In this document: piece after piece, positions 44,796 to 53,100 of the stretch
How the letters are laid out: every line of letters starts with the position of its first letter
Numbering within the stretch: position 1 is the stretch's first letter
Origin: HGM04593 sp045634365
Lineage (GTDB): Bacteria > Bacteroidota > Bacteroidia > Bacteroidales > Bacteroidaceae
Direction of reading: 5' to 3'
NCBI GenBank assembly: GCA_045634365.1
Contig: JAZRAC010000026.1
Coordinates: 1-64,000, forward strand
Length of the DNA stretch: 64,000 bases
The notes under the pieces: model-generated
The model's database searches: none
What the model saw: the letters and a program-made list of their open reading frames with translations, nothing else
Told to the model about the DNA's origin: nothing
Translations under genes and position numbers: made by a program

Positions 44796-46592
44796 ATGGA
44801 AAGACACGATTTAATAGAACTTACAGAATTGGGAGAAGTAAAAGTTCTTGGAGTATATGTTGGAATGAACAAGGATTTTGCTAAAATAATATTGCAACCT
44901 GAAATTCGTTCATCTAGCGTGTCCAAAGAAGATAATGGTATTTATAGTGTCAAATATTATAAAGATGAGCAAATAGAAGTAAGATTTCACTACGAAAATA
45001 ACATAATAACAAAGATTTGGATTTCAAGGATTGGAACAAAAAATAAAAAAGAATATGACAATTCATTAAAATATTTTCTTGATAGATTTAAACATTTGGA
45101 TATAGAATATTCAGGTACAGTTTCACATTCTAAAGAGTCAAAAGAAACCAAATACAATACAGGACTGTATAGTATAACTTTATTTGATGCTAAACATGTC
45201 GTTTTAAATGATGGAGTATACTATTTGTACGCAGTAGATATTCAAGAAAAGAAATATGATGACTATATCAATCAAAAGTTCAACAAGGAAAAACAGTTTA
45301 AAGATAACCCTTTGGGTTGTATTTTATTATGGGCTAAAATAATTTGTGGTGCAATTCTATTATTTAACATTGTCAATATCTTTAACTTTTTAAGTTCTAC
45401 TGAGATTGGAGTTATAAGTTTAATCATTGTTTTCACGATATTTATTGTCAGTATTGCATACACAGTTGTAGATGAAAGAAAAAGTTACTATTTATACAAA
45501 AATAGAAGATGGAGAGAAGAAGCAATCAAGTTTATAAGAAATTTTAAAGAATTAATCGCAAAAAGAGAAAAAGAGTTAAACAAAGATTATACTCACAAAA
45601 TTAATCTGCTTGAAGTAAAAAAAGAAGTTTATGAACAAATGGTTTACGACTCTTTGTTTAAACGCTCTGCAACTTTATATGCAGACTATCAAGTATTAGA
45701 AATTGAAGCTATAGAACGATATTTGAAAACAAAGAAAAACCCAATAAAATCGGGAAGTTCTACAAGCGAAATATTAAAGGAACTCAAAAGAAAGAAAAAA
45801 GAAGAAACTGCAAAATACAAGGAAATGGTATATAAATACGAGTTCCTTATGAATGTTTTTCCAGAACTTTCAAAATATGTTGATGATGATGAATTACTTG
45901 AGTTAGAAGAATATGATGGTGTAGATGATTTTAAAGATAACTACGATAGGGTTCGTGACTATTTGAGTGAGGAAGAATATCGAAGTTTAAGCGAAGATGA
46001 ACGCAACCAGTTGGCACTTGACAATTGGAAAAAGAGAAGAAAACCATCTAAATGGATTGCTGGAATGGAATATGAAATGTATTGTGCTTTCCTTAAAAGA
46101 AAAGAGGGTTTTATTGTTGTTGAACATGGAATACAAAAAGGATTTGATGATTTAGGTATAGACCTCATTGCGAAAAAAGATAATATCACATACATTATTC
46201 AATGCAAAAGATACTCCAATGCATTAGTTCACGAAAATACCATTTGCCAACTATTTGGTACTACTTTGAATTATAAGATTGAAAACAAAACTTTATTTGA
46301 AGATAATGTAATACCTGTTTTAATGACAACAGGAGAACTTTCGGACACAGCAAAAGAGTTTTCAAGAAGATTGGGGGTAGTTGTCGAGTATAAAAAAATG
46401 GGCGATTTTCCAATGATTAAATGCAATATAAATAATGGAAATAAGATATATCACTTACCCTTTGACCAACAATATAAAAGAACTATTATAGAGGAACATA
46501 AAGGGGAATTTTATGCGATGACTGTAAAAGAAGCAAGCACAAAAGGTTTTAGACGAGCATTTAGATACAAACAATTAGGCAACCAACAGTAA
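44796..46592 (+). CDS. Membrane-anchored Mrr-type restriction endonuclease-like protein
   Basis: 598 residues from the ATG at 44796. Four parts can be seen: an N-terminal soluble domain of unknown type (1-160); two membrane helices (about 174-198 and 203-225); a long charged helical or coiled-coil stretch (about 235-420); and a C-terminal PD-(D/E)xK nuclease of the Mrr_cat type. The last carries Asp in DDLGIDLIAKKDN (about 450-462) and IIQCKRYS (about 465-472), the catalytic D...QxK pattern. Mrr nucleases cut modified or foreign DNA. The gene is AT-rich, unlike its surroundings, and is bracketed by 22-bp direct repeats. A role in phage defence is inferred from the domain and its neighbour system. 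Confidence 0.75.
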   Translation: MERHDLIELTELGEVKVLGVYVGMNKDFAKIILQPEIRSSSVSKEDNGIYSVKYYKDEQIEVRFHYENNIITKIWISRIGTKNKKEYDNSLKYFLDRFKHLDIEYSGTVSHSKESKETKYNTGLYSITLFDAKHVVLNDGVYYLYAVDIQEKKYDDYINQKFNKEKQFKDNPLGCILLWAKIICGAILLFNIVNIFNFLSSTEIGVISLIIVFTIFIVSIAYTVVDERKSYYLYKNRRWREEAIKFIRNFKELIAKREKELNKDYTHKINLLEVKKEVYEQMVYDSLFKRSATLYADYQVLEIEAIERYLKTKKNPIKSGSSTSEILKELKRKKKEETAKYKEMVYKYEFLMNVFPELSKYVDDDELLELEEYDGVDDFKDNYDRVRDYLSEEEYRSLSEDERNQLALDNWKKRRKPSKWIAGMEYEMYCAFLKRKEGFIVVEHGIQKGFDDLGIDLIAKKDNITYIIQCKRYSNALVHENTICQLFGTTLNYKIENKTLFEDNVIPVLMTTGELSDTAKEFSRRLGVVVEYKKMGDFPMIKCNINNGNKIYHLPFDQQYKRTIIEEHKGEFYAMTVKEASTKGFRRAFRYKQLGNQQ

Positions 46593-46928
46593 TAAGTTAA
46601 GAGTAAATAGTAAGTAACTTTTCTTGAAAAATATTTTTGCACCAAAATGGGAAACAGTTTTTACCTATACTACTATAAATGATTTTGTGATAAACGAAAG
46701 AGGTTACATACATAAAAACGCCCCACAGAGGGGGGCATAGTGCTGTTTTAAGGCTTTATACCATTACCAACCTTGTGGAAATTCGACAACAATATCACAA
46801 ACATTTCGAGATGCTATTTTGTTAGAATTTGAGAGTTTTTCTCAAATATGCTTGCAAAAAGCACTTAAAACCATTATCTTTGAGCAACTTTTTGAGATTT
46901 ATCAACAATTATAAACCATTATAGAATT
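46593..46928. other. Intergenic region before the AAA/RloB pair
   Basis: 336 bases without a gene. It contains the right 22-bp direct repeat (46601-46622), a TATTTTTG box (46632-46639), a hairpin ATTTGAGA/TCTCAAAT (about 46828-46846) and, at 46875-46882, TATCTTTG as -7 box for the downstream pair. No CRISPR-like periodicity or tRNA is seen. Confidence 0.6.
46601..46622 (+). repeat. 22-bp direct repeat, right copy
   Basis: Exact copy of 44697-44718, 9 bases after the stop of the Mrr-type gene. Confidence 0.85.
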
Positions 46929-48197
46929 ATGTTATTAGAATTTTCTTGTGCTAACTTTAGGTCTATCCATAAAGTCTGCACGCTATCTATGGTTGCTCAC
47001 AAAATCACAGATGAACCTAAAAATAATGTTGCTTGCGTGAATGACAAACTAAGTCTTCTAAAAACAGCTGTTATTTATGGAGCAAATTCAAGCGGAAAGT
47101 CCAACATACTCAATGCATTTGCTGCAATGATATGGCATATTATGAATTCAGTAAGATTGAATGAAGGAGATGAACTTTTCTATGACCCATTTAAGTTATC
47201 CAACATCCAAAACGAACCTACATATTACGAGGCTACATATATTCTAAATAATAAAATTTATCGTTATGGTTTTGAACATAACAACACCAAGATAATTAGC
47301 GAATGGCTTTATTCATCTTCGATTACTAGTAAAAAAGAACAAGTTCTTTTTCTTAGAAACGAAGAAGGTATTGGAGTAAACGAAAAAACCTTCCCAGAAG
47401 GTATTGATAAAGAGGAAAGCACTGTAGAAAATCGTCTTTTTCTTTCTTTATGCGCTCAATTAAATGGTGAATTATCAAAACAAATCATTGAAAAATTTAG
47501 GACATTTAGTGTTATTTCAGGCATTAATTCTAACAAATACGAAGGTTATTCCAAGTTAATGTTACACAAACATTTAAATGGTTATGAGAATGCGATAAAA
47601 TTTTATAAGGACATAAACCTCGGCTTTGATTCAATTCAAACGATTGAAAAAGACATTGATATACCTGAAGATTTGCCATATCATATAAAGAAAGGTCTTA
47701 CGAGTAAACTTAGAGGTAAAAAAAGTATTGAATTATTAAGTAAGCATAATGTTTATGATAATGAAGGCAATATTACAGACTCCATTTTATTTAATTTTGA
47801 TGAAGCAGAATCTGAAGGCACTAAAAAATTGATACAGTTGTCAGGACCAATATTCGACACTTTAAATGAAGGATTTGTATTGTGTATTGATGAAATTGAT
47901 GCAAAAATGCACCCACTTATATCACAATTCATTATCAACTTATTTAACGACCCTGAAAAGAATACAAAAAACGCTCAACTGATATTCACAACCCACGATA
48001 CACATTTACTATCTTCAAAAATATTGAGAAGAGACCAAATTTGGTTTACAGAGAAGGATGCGACAGAACAAACAGACTTGTATAATATGATGGATATAGA
48101 GCTTCCCGATGGTAGCAAACCTCGTTCGGATGCAAATTACAAGCGCAACTATATTGCTGGTCGATATGGAGCTATTCCGTACATTATAAATGAATAG
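46929..48197 (+). CDS. AAA-family ATPase of an RloA/AbiLi-like defence pair
   Basis: 422 residues. It opens with the SMC/RecF-like strand LLEFSCANFRSIHKV and a Walker A, GANSSGKS, at 51-58. Walker B is LCIDEIDAKMHP (about 317-328) and the H-loop region FTTHDTHLLS lies near 352. The middle is variable and helical. This is the AAA_15/AAA_21 layout of ATPases that pair with small Toprim-like effectors (RloB, OLD or DUF4435 types). It is followed 2 bases later by an RloB-family gene, the arrangement known as RloAB, and AbiLi/AbiLii in lactococci, which aborts phage infection. Anti-phage activity here is inferred. Confidence 0.85.
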   Translation: MLLEFSCANFRSIHKVCTLSMVAHKITDEPKNNVACVNDKLSLLKTAVIYGANSSGKSNILNAFAAMIWHIMNSVRLNEGDELFYDPFKLSNIQNEPTYYEATYILNNKIYRYGFEHNNTKIISEWLYSSSITSKKEQVLFLRNEEGIGVNEKTFPEGIDKEESTVENRLFLSLCAQLNGELSKQIIEKFRTFSVISGINSNKYEGYSKLMLHKHLNGYENAIKFYKDINLGFDSIQTIEKDIDIPEDLPYHIKKGLTSKLRGKKSIELLSKHNVYDNEGNITDSILFNFDEAESEGTKKLIQLSGPIFDTLNEGFVLCIDEIDAKMHPLISQFIINLFNDPEKNTKNAQLIFTTHDTHLLSSKILRRDQIWFTEKDATEQTDLYNMMDIELPDGSKPRSDANYKRNYIAGRYGAIPYIINE

Positions 48198-48199
48198 TT

Positions 48200-48919
48200 A
48201 TGGCAAGAAAAATAAAAATAGATAATGCTGTACTAAAGCGGCTTGAGCGAAAGCAACAGAAGGAGATAAAATGCAAAAAGATTTTATGTAGAATTCTCAT
48301 TGTATGTGAAGGCGAAAAAACCGAACCTCAATATTTTAAAAAATTTAAAGCTAAAAACAATAATAGTTTTACTTACGAGGTTAAGTGCGAAGGTTGCGGT
48401 GAAGGAACAATGAAAGTTGTTAATACAGCAATAGAATTAGCAAAGAAAGCAGAATTTTTATCACAACCTTTTGATAGCGTTTGGGCTGTTTTTGACAAAG
48501 ATAATTTTGCTGATTTCAATGCAGCTATTGAAAAAGCAGAGAACAACAATATCAATGTTGCATGGAGTAATGAAGCTTTTGAATTATGGTATTTATACCA
48601 TTTCCATAATCGTACAACACGAATGAGTAGAAATGACTATAAAAAAGCAATTTCTGATGCCGTAAACGCCACTGGTAAATGGCCTAAGAAGCAACCATAT
48701 GAATACAAAAAAGAAGATGAAAATAATTACAACATCATGAACACTTATGGCAATATAAGGAATGCTATAAAGTGGGCAAAACAACAATATCAGACATTTG
48801 CTGACAAAAATTACGCAAACCAAAACCCATGCACTACAGTATATAAACTTGCACTACAGTTATTGAATGAAGATAAAGATTTGATTGATGCTGTAATGAA
48901 TAAGATAAACTCCAACTAA
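48200..48919 (+). CDS. RloB/AbiLii-like Toprim-fold effector
   Basis: 239 residues. A basic N-terminus (about 1-30) leads into ILIVCEGEKTEPQYFKKF (33-50), whose Glu residues match the first acidic motif of the Toprim-like RloB fold. The DxD-type motif is VWAVFDKDNFADF (about 94-106) and NEAFELWYLYHF lies at about 123-134. These are the usual RloB landmarks. It likely is the nucleic-acid-acting effector controlled by the upstream ATPase. The genes are 2 bases apart, so translation should be coupled. AT-rich like the rest of the island. Confidence 0.85.
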   Translation: MARKIKIDNAVLKRLERKQQKEIKCKKILCRILIVCEGEKTEPQYFKKFKAKNNNSFTYEVKCEGCGEGTMKVVNTAIELAKKAEFLSQPFDSVWAVFDKDNFADFNAAIEKAENNNINVAWSNEAFELWYLYHFHNRTTRMSRNDYKKAISDAVNATGKWPKKQPYEYKKEDENNYNIMNTYGNIRNAIKWAKQQYQTFADKNYANQNPCTTVYKLALQLLNEDKDLIDAVMNKINSN

Positions 48920-49044
48920 CAATTAAGCATATCGGGTTTATCAACATCACAAACTCTCTCAAAAGTCACCATATCGTAACCCTCTGCTCTCAAATAATGG
49001 ACAAAATCTACCACCTTTAGAAAGTCTTCCTTAAATTTGGCAGT
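48916..49044 (-). pseudogene. C-terminal gene fragment joined to repeats
   Basis: About 42 codons (FKEDFLKVVDFVHYLRAEGY, then DMVTFERVCDV) look like real coding sequence ending in a stop at 48916. Upstream they run into the 75-bp tandem repeat, which reads SLPWREIVGTAK, so the frame there is not native. It resembles the end of a larger enzyme, perhaps a polysaccharide deacetylase, but that is a guess. It overlaps the rloB-like stop by 4 bases on the other strand. Confidence 0.3.
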
Positions 49045-49191
49045 GCCGACAATTTCTCGCCACGGCAAAGAGCAAGCAAGCTCTCCTTTGCTCGTTTGGC
49101 TTAACGAAAAGTTGGCTTCGCCGACAATTTCTCGCCACGGCATAGATGAAACAAGTTTTTCTCTGCCCGTTTGGCTTAACGAAATTGTTCG
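49045..49191 (-). repeat. 75-bp tandem repeat, two units
   Basis: Units 49045-49119 and 49120-49191 each begin GCCGACAATTTCTCGCCACG and end with CGTTTGGCTTAACGAAA. On the minus strand they read as repeated SLSQT...MPWREIVGEANF in one frame, which creates a false protein. Confidence 0.85.
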
Positions 49192-49224
49192 ATAATCTGT
49201 CACAAATTTGCACGATTGGACAAA

Positions 49225-49262
49225 AGAGAGAATTTTACAACAAAAAATTCTCTCTTTTTTGT
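49225..49262. terminator. Bidirectional terminator-like hairpin
   Basis: 12-bp perfect stem AGAGAGAATTTT (49225-49236) / AAAATTCTCTCT (49244-49255), then a run of T; A-rich on the other side. Confidence 0.6.
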
Positions 49263-49281
49263 TGTAAAATCGACAACGGTG

Positions 49282-49390
49282 GCAGCAATTGGTCGCGCGA
49301 AGCGTGGGTTGCGACAGGCAAGCGTTGTCAATTACAATGTTAATCGACAATGCTTGCAGCAATTAGTCGCGCAAAGCGTGGGTTGCGACA
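49282..49390 (+). repeat. 74-bp-period repeat, two partial units
   Basis: A 35-bp core GCAGCAATTGGTCGCGCGAA... (49282-49316) recurs with two changes at 49356-49390. Each is preceded by CGACAA. No coding support. Confidence 0.8.
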
Positions 49391-49400
49391 CATTACAAAG

Positions 49401-49428
49401 AGAGTGTACCCAAAAAGAAGTACACTCT
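49401..49428. terminator. Hairpin
   Basis: AGAGTGTAC (49401-49409) / GTACACTCT (49420-49428), A-rich loop. It stands downstream of the 50-codon minus-strand gene and could end its transcription, although no T-run follows. Confidence 0.45.
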
Positions 49429-49473
49429 ACATTAAGCCCACACAAGGGAGCGCAAAAAAAATAAAGCGAGGAA

Positions 49474-49626
49474 TCACTTTTTCCAAAGATTACCCCATAC
49501 GCTACCTTGTTCACTATTTGAGGTATTGTCCAAGAATGGACGATATTGAGGAGCGGAAGCTGCAAGCATCTGTGCAACTTCAATGTTTACCAAATTTGCG
49601 CAAGGCGATACATAATTCTTTTTCAT
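49474..49626 (-). CDS. Short 50-residue peptide of a MKKxYxxP-type Bacteroidales family
   Basis: 50 codons from ATG at 49626 to TGA at 49474: MKKNYVSPCANLVNIEVAQM, then LAASAPQYRPFLDNTSNSEQ and GSVWGNLWKK. The pattern of basic start, xP, hydrophobic strand, (Q)MLAAS and a Gly/Ser-rich, Trp-containing end is shared by many short Bacteroidales peptides of unknown function. It has a TACTTTTG promoter box 46 bases upstream and a hairpin downstream, which supports expression. It is embedded in a repeat-rich stretch with no other gene. Possible roles (secreted peptide, modified precursor) cannot be decided. Confidence 0.65.
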   Translation of the reverse strand: MKKNYVSPCANLVNIEVAQMLAASAPQYRPFLDNTSNSEQGSVWGNLWKK

Positions 49627-49672
49627 ATTCGTTTGTTTTTTTAATTAACCAAGATTGCTATAAAAAAGTTTA

Positions 49673-49680
49673 CAAAAGTA
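49673..49680 (-). promoter_or_regulatory. -7 box for the 50-residue peptide gene
   Basis: TACTTTTG on the minus strand. The -33 box is not clear. Confidence 0.5.
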
Positions 49681-49757
49681 GTAATAATGGAACATTTTGC
49701 CCCTAAATGTTAAATATAACTAATGTATCAAAATATTTGTTAAGCGCAACAAAGAAG

Positions 49758-50045
49758 AACAAAAGAATAAAAGGGCGCACACGCCGGTGCGCCCCTACGG
49801 CAACAGACACAAGCAATGTAGGGGCAGACCGATGTGTCTGCCCAAAAGGAAATACTAAGGAACAAAAGAATAAAAGGGCGCACCGGCGTGTGTGCCCCTA
49901 CAAGCAACAGACAACAGCAACGTAGGGGCAGACCGATGTGTCTGCCCAAAGGAAAGAGAGAAGAACAAAAGGGCACACGCCGGTGCGCCCATACAAGCAA
50001 CAGACACCCGCAATGTAGGGGCAGACACATCGGTCTGCCCAAAAG
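49758..50045 (+). repeat. 103-bp tandem repeat, nearly three units
   Basis: Units 49758-49860, 49861-49963 and 49964-50045. Each holds two palindromes: GGGCGCACACGCCGGTGCGCC type and GGGGCAGACCGATGTGTCTG type, joined by CAACAGACA. The palindrome centres are inverted between units (CACACGCCGG versus CACCGGCGTG; ACCGATGTGT versus ACACATCGGT). Open frames across it are artefacts. Confidence 0.9.
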
Positions 50046-50124
50046 GTAATACCCCCCCAAAAAATACAACCTCGGCTGTGCAAATGCACAGCCGAGGTAC
50101 GTTATTTATAAGGATTTAAGTCTA

Positions 50125-53100
50125 TTATTCAGCGATGAACTTTTTACCATCCTTAATGTAGATGCCACCCTTAACGGTCTCTGTTACCTTGCGGCCTTGG
50201 AGGTCGTAGATTGTAGCGTCGGTAGTTTTGCCATCGGCTGTGATAGAGTCGATGCCTGTTGTACCGTTGGCAACAATTATTTCGCCTGTATAACTATCGA
50301 GAGTCTCTTTTGCCGAAGCGGGGCTGGCGATAGTCATATTCTTGATGGTGTAGTTGTAGATGCCATCCTCGGCACCATTAACTTTGAGGCCTACTATTGC
50401 AACATCACCCTCGGTGCCGCTGAAAAGAGCGTTGCTCATTGAAACGATTACCACGCGAAGTGAGCCATCCGCCTGATATGCGCACTCGGGATAAGAGTGC
50501 TTGCGGCTGCTTGTACGGCTACCGAGCTGTACATCATAGAAACCTTCAGCGTCGATAGCAACCTCGATGCCTTCGGGAAGTTCAAGGTCGAACTGAATAG
50601 CTGCGATTTCAAATGAGGGGTTGCTTACATTGATGAGCAGTGTTGAGCCATCGCCTTCGCCCGATACGGTGCTGGTTGCGTCGGCACGTGTAGCAGCTGC
50701 TTTTGCGGGAGCCTCCGATGCATTTTCGCTACCAAGAATTATTGTAACAATCTTTGTTACGTCGGCTACGTTTACTGTGCCGTCGCCGTCAATGTCGGCA
50801 GCGTCGTTTGCATCTTCGCCGAGGATAATTGAAACAACCTTTGTTACGTCGGCTACGTTTACTGTGCCATCGCCGTCAACATCACCTACAACTTCACTTG
50901 CTTCGATGTAGTATGTGAACGACTGTGCAGAGCTGTATTCACTTTCCCAATTATCGCCATAGTGAACGAATGTATAGCCCTCGAAGTACAGTTCGTATGT
51001 ACCGGGAGCGGTGATAGGTGTTTCTGCCACGAAACGGAATGTTCCTTCGGGAAGTTCGTTGCCTTCGGCATCCTCGTACACCATGGGGAAATTGTATGAA
51101 TTACCATCATAGTCGTATACGGTTACAGCCTCGGCCATAGCCCAAGCACTCTTGTTGAGTGTAACGGTGAACTCGCTGAGCGACTCAACGATAGAGTTGT
51201 CGGCAGGTGTTATTGTAGCAATCTTCAAAGGCTCTTTGATTACGAATGTGTATGTTACATCGTTGTTCATTCTTGTGTCGGTACCTGCGTAGATGTAGTC
51301 CTTACTCAATACGAATGTGTATGTACCGGGCTCTGTGATGGGCTCGGCGGTCTTCAAGCACAATGCATTGTAGGGTGTAGCATCTCCCCACTCGTCGGTG
51401 TATGTTACGGTCAAGGGATAAGAGTTTCCATTCTCGTCGGTGATAGCAGCGCCATTAACATTGTCGAAGATGTCCTGGTTGAACTCAAAGAAGAGGTATT
51501 GGATGCTCGAAACTGATGCCTGGTCTGCGGGGTTGGCGTATAGAACCTCCAAAATACTTGTATTCTTAACCTCGAAGTTTACATTCATCCACTCGTTTGT
51601 AGTTTCGAAGTAACCGCCGGGGTCGAGTGTGAAGATGCCTTCGGGGATGTTGATGGTGTATCTCTTGTTGCCATAAGGCTCATCAAGAGGAGTGAAAGTG
51701 TATGTGTTGTTGTCTACTTTCTCACCATAGTTGAACATATTTTCATCGTAGTTATACTCGTAGTCGGTGTTCCAATTGTATGTAAGATACAACTCATCGC
51801 TCTCGTTGTTGGTAATACCGTTCTCACAAGTTACAGTGAAGGTGGTGAAGTTCTCAACGGTAGAGTCGCTTGCGGGTGTGAATGTGAGTGTGGGGTAGCT
51901 GCCCAATTCGTAGAGAGTGGGGAGTGAGTAATCCTCCGATGTTGTTGTGTAAGCACCGAAGCTACCATACTGTGTGCTGTAATTAACGACGTTGCCTTTT
52001 TCTTTATTTGTGATAGTCGCAAGGCCGTTGGCATCGAATGTGATAGTCCAAATTGCTGCATCGCCTTTTGATGTAGCATCGTTGGTTAAATTGAAGCTAG
52101 TGTATGTACCACTTATATAAAGGTAGCGGCCGAATGGATCCTGAATGGTGTATTCGCCGGCGTTTGCTGTTTCAGTAATTGTATAGCCGTAGAAATCGTT
52201 TGTTTCGATGAACTTGCTGCTCTCGGTACCGTCCTTGCGAGTGAGTGCTTTTGCTTCTACATTCTTTGTGTAGAGGTAGCTGTATGTCTTGCTTTTGAAT
52301 ATGTAGTCGGCAATGACAGTGTCGTTGGCGCAAATAGCATATTTCTTGCCGCTTGTGATTGCTGTTGCAGCCTTGTAGGGAGCTATGGGAGAGATGATGA
52401 AATCTTTTGTTACACCCTCGCTGTAAACTGTGTCACTTATCTCACCTATAGTGCGTATAATGTACGCTTTTGCTGTTACGCTTGTAGTCTCGGTGAATGA
52501 GATGTTTGCGCTTGTAGAGTAATGGTATTTCTCGATAGTCTCTTCTCCTATGGTGTATGTGTAATATACTTTTGCACCGGTGGTTATAGTTGAGGTAACT
52601 TTAAGCTGACCATTTTCGGTTCCCCAGCCAAAGCCTGTGTAAACGCCGCTGTCGAAGTTGAATCCGGGTGCACCAATTTGTAGGTTGTAAGAGAATGTTG
52701 CAATCTCACTGAATTCCTCACCGTCAATAGCAATAGCTTTTACAACAGTGGTGGTACCAAAGTTGTCAATAGCGATAGCCTCGCTGTAAACGGGTGACTC
52801 GGCTGTGGGCTCTGTACCGTCGAGTGTGTAGTGAATTTCACCGTCGCTTGCGCTCAATTCAACGCTTGTGGTGTTGTAGAACACACCGGGTTCAAGAGAA
52901 GCTGTGGGTGTTTCCAATGTCGCACCGCTTACGGGGAGTGTGTAGGTTACATTCATTGTGGTAAAACGGATTTGACCATTGTCGGCAGCCAGTTTCAAAG
53001 TATCGGTGGCTGCCCCCTCCCAAGTGATGGTGTTGGTGCCGGTGTCGGCAGTTGCCTCACCGGTGTTAGCTACGGGAGCGACGCAATATTTGCTTCCTCC

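Noticed and set aside
49216..49464. Short frames across the 49.2-49.5 kb repeats
   Set aside because: They consist of repeat and hairpin sequence in several frames, with no coding signal.
49758..50045. CRISPR array
   Set aside because: Units of 103 bp are similar over their full length, with no unique spacers and no cas genes nearby.
49707..50089. Overlapping frames in the 103-bp repeats
   Set aside because: The palindromic tandem repeat is open on both strands in several frames; peptides are Cys/Arg/Gly-rich artefacts.
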